Source: T3Sed10-213 sp012519365
GTDB lineage: Bacteria > Planctomycetota > Phycisphaerae > Sedimentisphaerales > Anaerohalosphaeraceae
DNA: 64,000 bases
Direction: 5' to 3'
Assembly (NCBI GenBank): GCA_033809355.1
Contig: JAPXLV010000001.1
Coordinates: forward strand, 62,001-126,000
In this document: piece by piece, positions 25,115-34,526 of the stretch
Layout: each line of letters opens with the position of its first letter
Numbering within the stretch: the first letter of the stretch is position 1
Program-made: the position numbers and the translations under genes
The notes under the pieces: model-generated
What the model was told of the DNA's origin: nothing
What the model saw: the letters and a program-made list of their open reading frames with translations, nothing else
Database searches by the model: none

Positions 25115-25502
25115 GGCCCTCCAAAGCCTGCGGTAAAGTTACGTCGGGGCTGGATAGACGCCTCAGGTCAATACTCCGGCCAATCCTTGGGATTGGCCGG
25201 TGCCCCACTCTTGTTGTGTTCGGTCCGGGCATCCCATAGACCTCTGCAAAAAAAATAAAAATTTTTTGGATTTTTTGATTTTTCATCTGTGGCCGCACGT
25301 CGGGGTTTTTATTGGACGTAACATCGGCTCGTCAAGGTGCTTGTCTGTATATAGTGCATGCTCTGTGTACGATGGCTATATCTTGTAGGGCGGTCGGCCT
25401 TGCCGATAAAATAGGCGATTCAAGATTTTCGCGTCGGTTTTCCGATATGCTTAGCATTAAACATGGATGTTGAAACAAACGCCGACAGGAGTGAAAATTG
25501 GT
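25115..25502 (+). other. 388-base gap after the GH29 gene with a strong hairpin and an AT tract
   Basis: No gene is supported. CCGGCCAATCC (25176-25186) pairs perfectly with GGATTGGCCGG (25190-25200) around a 3-base loop, and the pair GGGGC (25146-25150) with GCCCC (25202-25206) can enclose it. A run of A and T (about 25240-25285) follows, out of keeping with the GC-rich surroundings. The hairpin may end the GH29 message, although the nearest T-run is about 55 bases away. Confidence 0.45.
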
Positions 25503-25652
25503 ATGAGCAAGCAGGAAATCATCGAGTGCATTATTGAGATTAACCGAACCGCCAAGCCGGAGTTTTTGGATCAGTTTACCATCGAGGACCTCGATCTGTA
25601 TCTCGAACATTTGATGGAAGTGGACCTCGAAGAGGTCTGCGTCTGTGCCTGA
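25503..25652 (+). CDS. Small acidic protein of 49 residues
   Basis: Sequence pattern MSKQEIIECIIEINRTAKPE, then FLDQFTIEDLDLYLEHL and a cysteine-containing acidic tail ending EEVCVCA. The predicted fold is two short amphipathic helices. The INRTAxPEFLxxF...LxxYLxxL pattern resembles tiny conserved proteins I associate with planctomycete genomes, without a known role. The start is chosen by AGGAG (25487-25491), 11 bases ahead; an in-frame start at 25467 is less likely. Codon use (many GAG/CTC-type GC-ending codons) looks like a real gene rather than a shadow. Confidence 0.6.
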   Translation: MSKQEIIECIIEINRTAKPEFLDQFTIEDLDLYLEHLMEVDLEEVCVCA

Positions 25653-25799
25653 AGGGGGTCGGTAAAGAAACGTCTCCCGTCATGTTCGGTGTCAGTGTCG
25701 GCGTCTAAACGGCCTGTACCCCAACGACGGGGCAAGGCGCCTCTAAACGAATCACATCGAGCCGTCTGGGCGGCATGCCGCACCACAAAAATCCTTTTT

Positions 25800-25823
25800 A
25801 GGGGCCTTCTATGGCCTCTTTTT
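25800..25823 (+). terminator. Terminator between the small-protein gene and the TPR lipoprotein gene
   Basis: AGGGGCC (25800-25806) pairs with GGCCTCT (25813-25819, one G-U pair) around a 6-base loop and runs into five T (25819-25823). It lies about 150 bases after the small CDS. Confidence 0.65.
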
Positions 25824-25846
25824 CATTTATCCGGCGGCGTTTTGGC

Positions 25847-25874
25847 TTGACAGGGCAGGGCAAGTTGATATTGT
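25847..25874 (+). promoter_or_regulatory. Candidate promoter of the TPR lipoprotein gene
   Basis: A perfect TTGACA (25847-25852) is followed after 16 bases by TATTGT (25869-25874). The ribosome-binding site AGGAG (25911-25915) and ATG 25922 follow, and a terminator lies directly upstream, so this position fits a new transcription unit. Confidence 0.55.
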
Positions 25875-25921
25875 AACACATAAAAGAGCAGATTTCGATT
25901 TTCTTTCGAAAGGAGTTTCGA

Positions 25922-26704
25922 ATGGCCAGAATGAGTTTGATTGCCGTTGTCACCGCGATGCTTTTTGCGGCAGGGTGCCAGGATATTCGACGTCAGCATG
26001 CCCATTTATTGGTGGAGCCGGCCCCGATTGAAGCGGCTCAGCAAGGCTTTTTGATGCCGGGCGCTCGGGAGGCGGACTATGTGGAACGGGTTGCCGCAGC
26101 TCGACAGGCTTATCGCGAGGCCTTAGAGTCGCTGATTGCCTATTACAAGTCGGTCGGCAATTACACCAAAGGCCAATGGGCCCAAAACGAACTGCGTACC
26201 TTTAATCAAATGGTTCACTACACCTATCTGGCGCCGGCCGAGACCGCTCCGGCGAATCTGCAGGCACGCGACGTCATCGATGAAGCCGAGCAGCTTTACG
26301 CCAAGGCCATGGAACTGTTTCGCGAAGGCGGCGGCGGATTGCTGATTGTTGATGAAGCCAAACTTCGTGAGTCTCTGAAATACTTTAACCAGCTGATTGC
26401 TGAGTATCTGACCAGCACACGGATTGACGATGCCGCTTATCGGGCCGGCCAGATTTATGAGTATCTGAAAAACTACGAACTGGCGGCGGTCTATTATCAG
26501 CGGGCGTTCCAGTGGGATCCGAACACGCCCTATCCTGCGCGCTATCGTGCGGCGACGATTTTGGACCAGAAGCTCAAAATGCGCCCCGAGGCACTGGCGC
26601 TCTATCAATTGGCCATTGAACACGAGAGCCGCTATACGGATTATGTGGAAAACGCCAAACGCCGAATTGCGGAGTTGACAGGGGCCGAAGAAGACGTCCA
26701 GTAA
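25922..26704 (+). CDS. TPR-containing lipoprotein
   Basis: A 260-residue envelope lipoprotein: signal peptide with lipobox FAAGC (Cys at 19). Two or more tetratricopeptide-like helical pairs occupy about 145-250: RIDDAAYRAGQIYEYLKNYE, then AAVYYQRAFQWDPNTPYPAR and ALALYQLAIEHESRYTDYVE. The central helical part (about 40-130) is rich in Ala/Glu/Tyr and may be coiled coil. The layout recalls outer-membrane assembly or scaffold lipoproteins (BamD-like), but the match is only at the level of architecture. It may be cotranscribed with acyP, 54 bases downstream. Confidence 0.75.
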   Translation: MARMSLIAVVTAMLFAAGCQDIRRQHAHLLVEPAPIEAAQQGFLMPGAREADYVERVAAARQAYREALESLIAYYKSVGNYTKGQWAQNELRTFNQMVHYTYLAPAETAPANLQARDVIDEAEQLYAKAMELFREGGGGLLIVDEAKLRESLKYFNQLIAEYLTSTRIDDAAYRAGQIYEYLKNYELAAVYYQRAFQWDPNTPYPARYRAATILDQKLKMRPEALALYQLAIEHESRYTDYVENAKRRIAELTGAEEDVQ

Positions 26705-26758
26705 GCGTGTCGGTCATTGCCTCTGTTGGCAATGCCGTTGTCGAGAGGGCCTGTCGTG

Positions 26759-27034
26759 ATGGAACAGACGGCCAGACATATCATTTTTCACGGGCGGGTG
26801 CAGGGTGTCGGCTTTCGCTATATCGCCTGCCGGGTGGCGGCCAAATACGGCGTAACCGGCTTTGTGCGGAATCTGCCTGATGGAACGGTAGAAGCCCTGA
26901 TGCAGGGTTCACCCAATGCCATCGATTTGTGCCTGAAAGAGATCAAAGAGCACTTTGAGCATTACGTCCGTGAGGTTACCGTCAATGAAGTGCCCGTCAA
27001 TCCGCGTTATACCGAGTTTCGGATTGCCTATTGA
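26759..27034 (+). CDS. acyP: Acylphosphatase
   Basis: A 91-residue enzyme hydrolysing acyl phosphates such as carbamoyl phosphate. The phosphate-binding loop GRVQGVGFRY contains the catalytic arginine, and GFVRNLPDGTVEALMQG holds the conserved asparagine. ATG 26759 is preferred to an in-frame start at 26717 since acylphosphatases begin just before the first beta strand. The 3' end overlaps the convergent membrane-protein gene by seven bases. Confidence 0.92.
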   Translation: MEQTARHIIFHGRVQGVGFRYIACRVAAKYGVTGFVRNLPDGTVEALMQGSPNAIDLCLKEIKEHFEHYVREVTVNEVPVNPRYTEFRIAY

Positions 27035-27540
27035 TCGGCGGTGGATGACTTGTCTTGCCGAACCCCACGGGGAGAGCCGAAGAAGATAAAGGTCAGCATC
27101 GCCAGGGCCGCCCCGGCCAGAAACAAAGCCCGCCGAATGTTCGGTTGGCTGCAACGCTGAAGCCAGGCCGGCATCGGTGTCCCGGCGTTGTTTTTGGCCT
27201 CGAGCATCTCAAACAGGGCCTGGGTTTTTTGACGCAAGTGCTGATTGTCTCCGCGGGGAAAGACGGTGTCCTCTCGTTCCAGCGGCTGATTGAAGGCCAA
27301 CACCCGAATCCGATCGAGGACCGCCGGTTCCTGCTCAATCAGTTGAATGCGGGCGATGTACTGATCGGTCATCTCCTTGATTTGTTCATTCTGGGCGTAG
27401 ATGTCCTGAAGGGCGCGTCGGCTCATATAATAATTCATCAGTTCCGGCTCGATGAGGATCGCCAGCGTCATCGCCCCGGCCCCCACGGTAAAGAACAGAC
27501 AAAACCACAAAAAACGGATTGTCAACGCCAACCTCGTCAA
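27028..27540 (-). CDS. Small membrane protein with coiled-coil middle
   Basis: A 170-residue protein not assigned to a family. One transmembrane helix lies at about 8-32 and a second at about 137-155. The part between is charged and helical, with a heptad-like ALQDIYAQNEQIKEMTDQYI stretch, somewhat like FtsB/DivIC-type proteins but longer and with a second helix. No ATG is available at the 5' end: TTG 27540 is used and ATT just upstream is conceivable, so the start is uncertain. It follows enolase on the same strand, after the eno terminator. Confidence 0.6.
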   Translation of the reverse strand: MTRLALTIRFLWFCLFFTVGAGAMTLAILIEPELMNYYMSRRALQDIYAQNEQIKEMTDQYIARIQLIEQEPAVLDRIRVLAFNQPLEREDTVFPRGDNQHLRQKTQALFEMLEAKNNAGTPMPAWLQRCSQPNIRRALFLAGAALAMLTFIFFGSPRGVRQDKSSTADQ

Positions 27541-27636
27541 CGGAAAATCAATGCTAAACGTTCAAAAAGCAAAATAAGGCAAGTCCGGCCCGCAGGACTG
27601 TACGTCATTTTCAGTTTGATGTTTGGTTTTTGGTTG

Positions 27637-27677
27637 TTAAAAAAGGCACAGACGCCCCGGTGACGTCTGTGCCTTAA
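27637..27677 (-). terminator. Rho-independent terminator of eno
   Basis: AAGGCACAGACG (27643-27654) and CGTCTGTGCCTT (27664-27675) form a perfect 12-bp stem. On the minus strand it is followed by a T-run (complement of 27639-27644). It lies 17 bases beyond the eno stop and is the clearest terminator in the window. Confidence 0.9.
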
Positions 27678-27691
27678 ATCTATCGGAATGT

Positions 27692-28984
<1,293 letters not shown>

Positions 28985-29296
28985 TGTTACATCCTTTCTT
29001 GTTAGTGTTCAGTGTCCGCAATACCGCCTCCGCGGCCGCGCACAATCTCCCTGATTCATCGCTACAAACAACCGCATAAGCGTACTCCATACGGCCGATT
29101 CCGTCAAGAAGGGTTTTTGGGAATTTTCTGCCCACAACCGATCTGCCGGCACTGCCCTGCCTGTTTCCCTGGGATAATCGCAGCATTGCAAGATAAACGG
29201 CAATCATTATAATCTCAGCATCCTTCGGCCTGCTGTAGAGGGATAGCTTTGGCCGTGGGTACCGATGTTTTACCTCTTATTTGGCGGATAAAGCGG
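28985..29296. other. 312-base divergent region between eno and the BaiN-like gene
   Basis: No gene is supported. For eno (minus strand) TTGACG (complement of 29102-29107) and a weak TACGCT (29079-29084) are 17 bases apart. For the plus-strand gene, TTGCAA (29186-29191) and TATAAT (29208-29213) are 16 bases apart. Otherwise nothing of note. Confidence 0.4.
29186..29213 (+). promoter_or_regulatory. Candidate promoter of the BaiN-like flavoprotein gene
   Basis: TTGCAA, 16 bases, then perfect TATAAT, about 83 bases ahead of ATG 29297. Position and orientation fit; strength is unknown. Confidence 0.45.
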
Positions 29297-30550
29297 ATGG
29301 ATGATTGTGCAATTGCAGGCGGAGGGGCGGCCGGCTTGATGGCCGCTGTGGCCGCCGCACAGGCCGGTGCCAAGGTGTGCGTGCTTGAGCGAAACAGCGC
29401 CTTGGGACGAAAACTGCTGCTAACCGGCGGCGGGCGATGCAACCTGACCCACGGCGGTACTGTCGAGGGGCTGGTGCAGGCGTACGGCCATTGCGGCCGC
29501 TTCCTCAGACATGCGCTGCATATATTCGGTCCCGACGCGGTGATGCGGTTTTTTGCCGAACGGCAGGTGCCCTGTACCATCGAACAAGATGGATGCGTCT
29601 TTCCTGCTGTCCATCGGGCGACGGACGTTTGCCGCACGCTGTACGAGACCGGCCGCGACCTCGGGGTGCAATATCTTTACAGTCGGCGCGTTGAGGCCAT
29701 CACCCGAATCGAGAGCGGCTTTGAGTTGCATACCACCGGGCAAACCGTCCAGGCCCGCACTGTGATCATTGCCGCAGGCGGAGCCTCTTGGCCGCAAACC
29801 GGCAGCGATGGCGACGGCTGGCGCCTGGCAAAAGAGTTTGGTCATACCCTCATTCCCCCCCGCGCGGCAGTCTGTCCGGTGGTTGCCGCGGAGTCATGGG
29901 TTGGGCAATTGCAGGGGGTGGCGCTGGAAGATGCCGCCCTGAAGAGCACCATTGGCGGCAAAAAAATCGCCGCCCGCGGCGCGCTGGTCTTTACCGCCAA
30001 CGGCTTGGGCGGTCCGGCGGTTTTTGATCTGAGCCGTGAGGTGACCGATACGTTGTTTGCCGGGCGGGGGCCGGTGGCGATTGTGACGGATCTGGTCCCA
30101 ACATTAACCATCGAGCAGCTCGATGCCGAATTGGTGGCCCAATCCGCCGCTCATGCCAAACGCCGCGCGTTTACCGTTCTGGCCGGCCGGATGCCGCGGG
30201 CCCTGGCGATGCTGCTGCTTTCACAGATAGAGCCGTCCCCGTCGCTCTTGGCCGGACAGATCACCCGGCAACAGCGTCGGAAATTGACCGAACTGGTCAA
30301 ATCCCTGCCCCTGACGATTACTGCCACCGCCCCGTTGGCGCAGGCGACGGTAACTCGCGGGGGTGTGGCACTGGACGAAATAGACCCCAAAACTATGCAA
30401 TCACACAAGTGTCCGGGCCTGTTTTTCGCCGGTGAGACCCTCAATGCCGATGGCCCCTGCGGCGGCTACAACCTCCAGATCGCTTGGGCCACCGGGGTGC
30501 TGGCCGGACGTTCTGCTGCCCAGTTGGCCGCTTCGCTATCAACCGCCTAA
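29297..30550 (+). CDS. BaiN/HI0933-family NAD(P)/FAD-dependent oxidoreductase
   Basis: A 417-residue two-dinucleotide-fold flavoprotein. The FAD motif is IAGGGAAGLMAAVAAAQAG (residues 6-24), ending in the acidic VLERN. The family signature GRKLLLTGGGRCNLTH follows, then the second FAD strand VIIAAGGASWPQTGSDGDGW. The C-terminal hallmark is GLFFAGETLNADGPCGGYN then LQIAWATG. Members include BaiN, linked to bile-acid dehydroxylation, but most have no proven substrate. ATG 29297 is chosen over an upstream in-frame start at 29249 because the FAD motif normally begins within 10 residues. The neighbours (eno, cmk) give no hint. Confidence 0.88.
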   Translation: MDDCAIAGGGAAGLMAAVAAAQAGAKVCVLERNSALGRKLLLTGGGRCNLTHGGTVEGLVQAYGHCGRFLRHALHIFGPDAVMRFFAERQVPCTIEQDGCVFPAVHRATDVCRTLYETGRDLGVQYLYSRRVEAITRIESGFELHTTGQTVQARTVIIAAGGASWPQTGSDGDGWRLAKEFGHTLIPPRAAVCPVVAAESWVGQLQGVALEDAALKSTIGGKKIAARGALVFTANGLGGPAVFDLSREVTDTLFAGRGPVAIVTDLVPTLTIEQLDAELVAQSAAHAKRRAFTVLAGRMPRALAMLLLSQIEPSPSLLAGQITRQQRRKLTELVKSLPLTITATAPLAQATVTRGGVALDEIDPKTMQSHKCPGLFFAGETLNADGPCGGYNLQIAWATGVLAGRSAAQLAASLSTA

Positions 30551-30642
30551 CGCGGCGGCCTTTTGAGACAGAAAAAAGCCTTCATGTTGCCTGCCCGTTC
30601 GAGCGACCAAGTCTCAATCAGGTCGGGCCTTCCTCTCGGCGC

Positions 30643-30671
30643 TTGAGTTTGTCGGTGGGGTTTGCTATGAT
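30643..30671 (+). promoter_or_regulatory. Candidate promoter of cmk, nearly leaderless
   Basis: TTGAGT (30643-30648), exactly 17 bases, TATGAT (30666-30671). The expected start of transcription (30677-30679) is only two to four bases before ATG 30681, and no ribosome-binding site precedes that ATG, so a near-leaderless message is predicted. Confidence 0.55.
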
Positions 30672-30680
30672 ACCTGCCTG

Positions 30681-31376
30681 ATGACAGAAAATGCGATAAA
30701 ACCCATTGTAATCACCATAGACGGCCCGGCCGGTGTGGGCAAAAGTACCGCCGCACGCGGCCTGGCGCAACGCCTGAATGCCACGTTTCTGGATACGGGC
30801 GCGATGTATCGAGCGGTAACGCTGGCGGCGACGGAACGCGGCATTGACCTGACCGATGTCGAGGCAATTGAAACGATGATGGACCGATGCCGGTTTGAAT
30901 TTCAACCGGAGGGCGACACAATGCGCGTCCTGATCGACGGTGCCGATAAAACCGCCGACATTCGCACCCCTGAGGTAACCGAGCAGGTTCGCCATATTGC
31001 CTCCTCCTCCGCCCTGCGCGAACGGCTGGTCGCTATGCAGCGTCGCTTTGCAGAGGGTCTTGCGAGGGTTGTTACCGAAGGCCGCGATCAGGGAACAGTG
31101 GCTTTTCCCAACGCAGCGGTCAAGTTCTTTCTGACGGCCGACCCGACCGAACGCGCTCGCCGCCGACATAGCGAGTTGATCGCCGCCGGAAAGAACCTCA
31201 GCCTCCAGACCGTTCTGGCACAGCAGCAGCAGCGCGATGCCGGCGATGAGGGGCGGCTCGTCGGTCCACTCAAACCCGCCGACGATGCGATTTTCATCGA
31301 CACCACCACGCTGAATGCCGAAGAAGTAATCGACACCCTTGAAAAACACGTACGGGAGCGGCTTAATGAGCGGTAA
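30681..31376 (+). CDS. cmk: Cytidylate kinase
   Basis: Phosphorylates CMP and dCMP with ATP. The P-loop is TIDGPAGVGKSTAARGLAQ (residues 13-31), followed by TFLDTGAMYRAVTLAA, which contacts the nucleoside, the NMP-binding region DIRTPEVTEQV, and VVTEGRDQGTVAFPNAAVKF. The lid with RARRRHSE follows. At 231 residues the length is standard. Its last 11 bases overlap the plsC start, so the two are translationally coupled. In many bacteria cmk is followed by rpsA or an acyltransferase; here it is the latter. Confidence 0.95.
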   Translation: MTENAIKPIVITIDGPAGVGKSTAARGLAQRLNATFLDTGAMYRAVTLAATERGIDLTDVEAIETMMDRCRFEFQPEGDTMRVLIDGADKTADIRTPEVTEQVRHIASSSALRERLVAMQRRFAEGLARVVTEGRDQGTVAFPNAAVKFFLTADPTERARRRHSELIAAGKNLSLQTVLAQQQQRDAGDEGRLVGPLKPADDAIFIDTTTLNAEEVIDTLEKHVRERLNER

Positions 31377-32052
31377 CCCCCCAAAAGAAAGCCGACTGCG
31401 TCGCCTATGGTATCATCTCAGCCAGTCTGTTGTGGTTGCTCTGGCTTTCTTGTTCTATCGAGTGCGGATTTTCGGCAAAGAAAACGTCCCCCAAGACGGC
31501 CCCCTGCTGGTGGTCAGTAATCATCAAAGTTTTTTAGACCCCATTCTTTGCCAGACGTGGATTTGGCGGCCGTTTCATTTTGTGCCGCGAGATACCCTGC
31601 TGAAAAACGCTTTCTGGGGGACACTGATTAAGTCATACTACCTTATTCCCATTCGCAGGGGACAAGCCGATGTGGCGGCCATGAAGACCATTATTGAGTT
31701 TCTGCGACAGGGCAAGGTTGTCTGTCTGTATCCCGAAGGCACCCGCACCCCCGACGGCCGTATCGGACAGATTAAACCGGGCTTTAGCCTGATGAGCCGA
31801 CGCAGCGGTGCGGCGGTGCTGCCGATGGTCATTGACGGGATGTTCGAGGCCTGGCCGCGGACTCAAAAATACCCCAAACCCGGACGAGTCGGCGTGATGT
31901 ACGGCAAGCCCTTTTCTGCAGACTATATCAAATCGCTCGGCGATGAGGCTTTTGCCGAAGAATTGACCGCCGCGCTTCGCCGAATGCAGACGGAACTGCG
32001 CCGCAAAATGGGACGCGAGCCGATTGACTATACGGATAAAAAAACCGAGTGA
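31366..32052 (+). CDS. plsC: 1-acyl-sn-glycerol-3-phosphate acyltransferase (PlsC family)
   Basis: Acylates lysophosphatidic acid to phosphatidic acid at the inner membrane. A hydrophobic N-terminal helix (about 15-35) leads to the catalytic NHQSFLD (HX4D). The glycerol-phosphate site YPEGTRTPDGRIGQ and the block VLPMVIDGMFEAWPR follow. At 228 residues it is the usual size. ATG 31366 is preferred over an in-frame ATG at 31339 lying deeper inside cmk; the true overlap with cmk is 11 bases. Substrate preference cannot be told from sequence. Confidence 0.92.
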   Translation: MSGNPPKESRLRRLWYHLSQSVVVALAFLFYRVRIFGKENVPQDGPLLVVSNHQSFLDPILCQTWIWRPFHFVPRDTLLKNAFWGTLIKSYYLIPIRRGQADVAAMKTIIEFLRQGKVVCLYPEGTRTPDGRIGQIKPGFSLMSRRSGAAVLPMVIDGMFEAWPRTQKYPKPGRVGVMYGKPFSADYIKSLGDEAFAEELTAALRRMQTELRRKMGREPIDYTDKKTE

Positions 32053-32132
32053 TGAGCGGCTCTGTTCTTTTGATATAAAACGGACGACTTCAAAAACCAA
32101 AAGGTCTATCGGAGAGATATGACCAAGGCCCT

Positions 32133-32894
32133 ATGACACGTTTTTTTTACCAATTGGGCAAGACCGCTGGTCCCGCGTTGCGAAAGGCCAAATGGCTGTG
32201 GTCGGCAACGACCGCACCGGAGGCGGAGTCCATCGCCGCCGAGCAGGCCGCCGGCGCCGATTTGGCGCAGGTCGTGCGGCAACAGCGGCGGCTGTGCGCC
32301 GATTCGGATGTCCTTGAACTGCTGAACGCCACTGGAAAGACGCTGCTGCGGCGTGTGCGGGACAAGCGGAGAACCTTTGAGTTTATCTGCCTGGCCGGGG
32401 ACAAGCCGGAGGCATTTTGTTTGCCGGGCGGTTTTGTGTTCGTCAGCCGGGCGATGATCGACCTGTGCGACCGCAATGCCGACCAACTGGCCTTTGTGCT
32501 GAGCCATGAGATTGCCCATATTCTGCAGGGCCACGCGATGCAGCGGATGATTAGCGGCGCCGTGCTTAGCGGCGTCGGACGTGCCGGAGCAGTCCGGTAC
32601 ACCGCCGCTGCCGGGGTGCTGCGGACGCTGGGCATTGAGTTTCTTACCAAGGCCTACTCCCGCCAGCAGGAATGCGATGCCGACGAAATGGGACTGCGGC
32701 TGGCGATGGCCGCCGGCTTTAGCGGTCAGGCCGCCATTGGCGTCTTCGAAAAATTGGCCGCCCTGGAACGCCCCAACGGCACATTGAAATACTTCGCCAC
32801 CCACCCCGAAGCCCAAGAGCGCATCACAGCCCTTCGCCGCCTTCTCGACCAGCGTCAAAAACGCCTGCAATCCGGTCACGGCACGTCAACATAG
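32133..32894 (+). CDS. M48-family zinc metallopeptidase
   Basis: A 253-residue peptidase of the M48 (HtpX/Oma1/BepA-like) family. LSHEIAHILQGHAMQRM is the zinc motif (HExxH with a third helix residue) and the downstream ligand is in RQQECDADEMGLRLA. FCLPGGFVFVSRAMI is the usual strand before the active helix. The C-terminal THPEAQERITAL is the common substrate-side histidine motif. No signal peptide or clear transmembrane segment is seen, unlike BepA, so the location is unsure. It ends 50 bases before the convergent rnfB gene. Confidence 0.88.
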   Translation: MTRFFYQLGKTAGPALRKAKWLWSATTAPEAESIAAEQAAGADLAQVVRQQRRLCADSDVLELLNATGKTLLRRVRDKRRTFEFICLAGDKPEAFCLPGGFVFVSRAMIDLCDRNADQLAFVLSHEIAHILQGHAMQRMISGAVLSGVGRAGAVRYTAAAGVLRTLGIEFLTKAYSRQQECDADEMGLRLAMAAGFSGQAAIGVFEKLAALERPNGTLKYFATHPEAQERITALRRLLDQRQKRLQSGHGTST

Positions 32895-32943
32895 AATTAG
32901 TGTAATGAAAAATCCCCTTACCACTGGGAGGCATCTGGATGGC

Positions 32944-33810
32944 TTATGTCGCGCTTGCAGAAGCAGTGGACTTTGGCTGACGCGGAGGAGGGGCGGTCTT
33001 GCCGCGATAAACAATCACGCCGGTCGGGCATTTGTCCATCGCCCTTTGCGTTGCCTCGGACGGGGTATACGCCGCATAATCCAGCGTCGCCAGATTGTCG
33101 GACACGGTAAACAGCTCGCTTTGCTTGCTGCAAATGCCGCAGCCGATACAGCCGACCTGGCAGAAACTGCGGGTGGTCTTGCCGTTTTCGCGGCTGCTGC
33201 ATGCGACAGTCATCATATTTTCGTGCGTAAACGGCACCATCCGGATAAGATTCCGCGGGCAGGCCTTGGCACACGCACCGCAGCCGGTGCAGCGGTGATA
33301 ATCGACTGTCGAAAGTCCGTCCACAATATGCAGCGCGTCAAATTTGCACGCCCGTACGCAATCTCCGAATCCCAGACAGCCGAAATGACACGCCTGCACG
33401 TCCGGCTGAGCGTTGGCGCTGGTGCAGCTTTCGATGCCGCTGTACTCGGCGTAAAACAATTTGTCCTCCCGGCGGGCACGGCAATGCACGATCGGCCGTT
33501 GCGGCGCGCCGCCGCTGGAAATCTGGAGGTTGAGAATCTGTCCGATCGCGGCACTGACATCCGCCCCGCCCGGCGTGCAACGGCCGATCAGTTCCGGATT
33601 AGCCACCACCGCCTTGGCATAGGAGGCGCAACCGGCAAACCCGCACGCTCCGCAATCAATCCCCGGAAGAGCCTTGTGAACTTGTTCCACTTTAGAGTCC
33701 ACCTGCACGTGCAGCTTGATGCTGGCGATCAGCAAAATCAACGCAAACAGCGACGCCAGCCCCACCGCCAGCAGCGCCGCCGGCCAGATCTGTTGTATCC
33801 ATTCCATCAT
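32944..33810 (-). CDS. rnfB: Rnf complex subunit B (ferredoxin-type)
   Basis: The iron-sulfur subunit that takes electrons from reduced ferredoxin in the Na+/H+-translocating ferredoxin:NAD+ oxidoreductase. It has an N-terminal membrane helix (about 8-30), then the RnfB [4Fe-4S] motif IDCGACGFAGCASYAKAV with a further Cys in GRCTPGG. A two-cluster ferredoxin domain shows CHFGCLGFGDCVRAC and CTGCGACAKACPRN. A third cysteine block is FCQVGCIGCGICSKQ. At 288 residues it is normal. It is the last gene of rnfCDGEAB; the 71-base gap after rnfA is the widest in the cluster except for rnfD-rnfC. Confidence 0.95.
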   Translation of the reverse strand: MMEWIQQIWPAALLAVGLASLFALILLIASIKLHVQVDSKVEQVHKALPGIDCGACGFAGCASYAKAVVANPELIGRCTPGGADVSAAIGQILNLQISSGGAPQRPIVHCRARREDKLFYAEYSGIESCTSANAQPDVQACHFGCLGFGDCVRACKFDALHIVDGLSTVDYHRCTGCGACAKACPRNLIRMVPFTHENMMTVACSSRENGKTTRSFCQVGCIGCGICSKQSELFTVSDNLATLDYAAYTPSEATQRAMDKCPTGVIVYRGKTAPPPRQPKSTASASAT

Positions 33811-33881
33811 TTTTGGCTATCCTGTTTCGGGTGCTTAGTTGTATGGTATTTAATCGGTCCAAAGACCAGCCTTAGCAGTGT

Positions 33882-34469
33882 TCAAATCATCCCCGCAAAG
33901 CCCATAAACGCCAGCGACAGCAAGCCGGCCGTCACCAGCGTAATCGGTGCGCCTTGCATCGCCTCGGGGACATCGGCCAGCTCCAGATTCTCGCGAATGC
34001 CGGCCATAATGCAAATCGCCAGCGTAAAGCCCACGCCCGCGCCGATGCTCAGCACCACTGCATGAACCAGGCTGTCGATGCTCCACAGGTTCAAAAACAA
34101 ACACAGCCCAAGAATGGCACAGTTGGTCGTGATCAGCGGCAAAAAGATGCCGAAACTTTCGTACAGCGTCGGAAAAAACTTGCGCATATACATTTCCACA
34201 AGCTGCACCGCCCCGGCGATGACCATAATAAAGCACAGATACCGCATGACCTCCAGCGAGTACGGAATCAAAAACAGATGGTCAATGAGCCACGTCAGCG
34301 TCCCGGCCAGCGTAACGACAAACGTCACCGCACAGCCCATCCCGAAGGCCATATCGATCCGCCCGGAAACCCCCAGATACGGGCAAGTGCCCAGGAACTT
34401 GGTCAGCACCAGGTTGTTGACAATGACAATCCCGATAAACGCCAGCAGCAGGGTTTGTAACGTATCCAT
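33882..34469 (-). CDS. rnfA: Rnf complex subunit A
   Basis: A six-helix integral membrane subunit (195 residues) of the Rnf ion pump, thought to hold an iron-sulfur cluster with RnfE across the membrane. Recognisable features are NNLVLTKFLGTCPYLGVSG near the N terminus (with its Cys) and PLITTNCAILGLCLFLNL, whose Cys is the partner position. ATG 34469 is preferred to TTG 34484 because an AAAGAGA ribosome-binding site lies ahead of it. Homologous to RnfE and to NqrD/NqrE. Confidence 0.94.
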   Translation of the reverse strand: MDTLQTLLLAFIGIVIVNNLVLTKFLGTCPYLGVSGRIDMAFGMGCAVTFVVTLAGTLTWLIDHLFLIPYSLEVMRYLCFIMVIAGAVQLVEMYMRKFFPTLYESFGIFLPLITTNCAILGLCLFLNLWSIDSLVHAVVLSIGAGVGFTLAICIMAGIRENLELADVPEAMQGAPITLVTAGLLSLAFMGFAGMI

Positions 34470-34526
34470 AATTGTCTCTTTCAAACTTCCTTCAAAAATC
34501 GGCCAGTTGCCATTTAAGCTACAATT

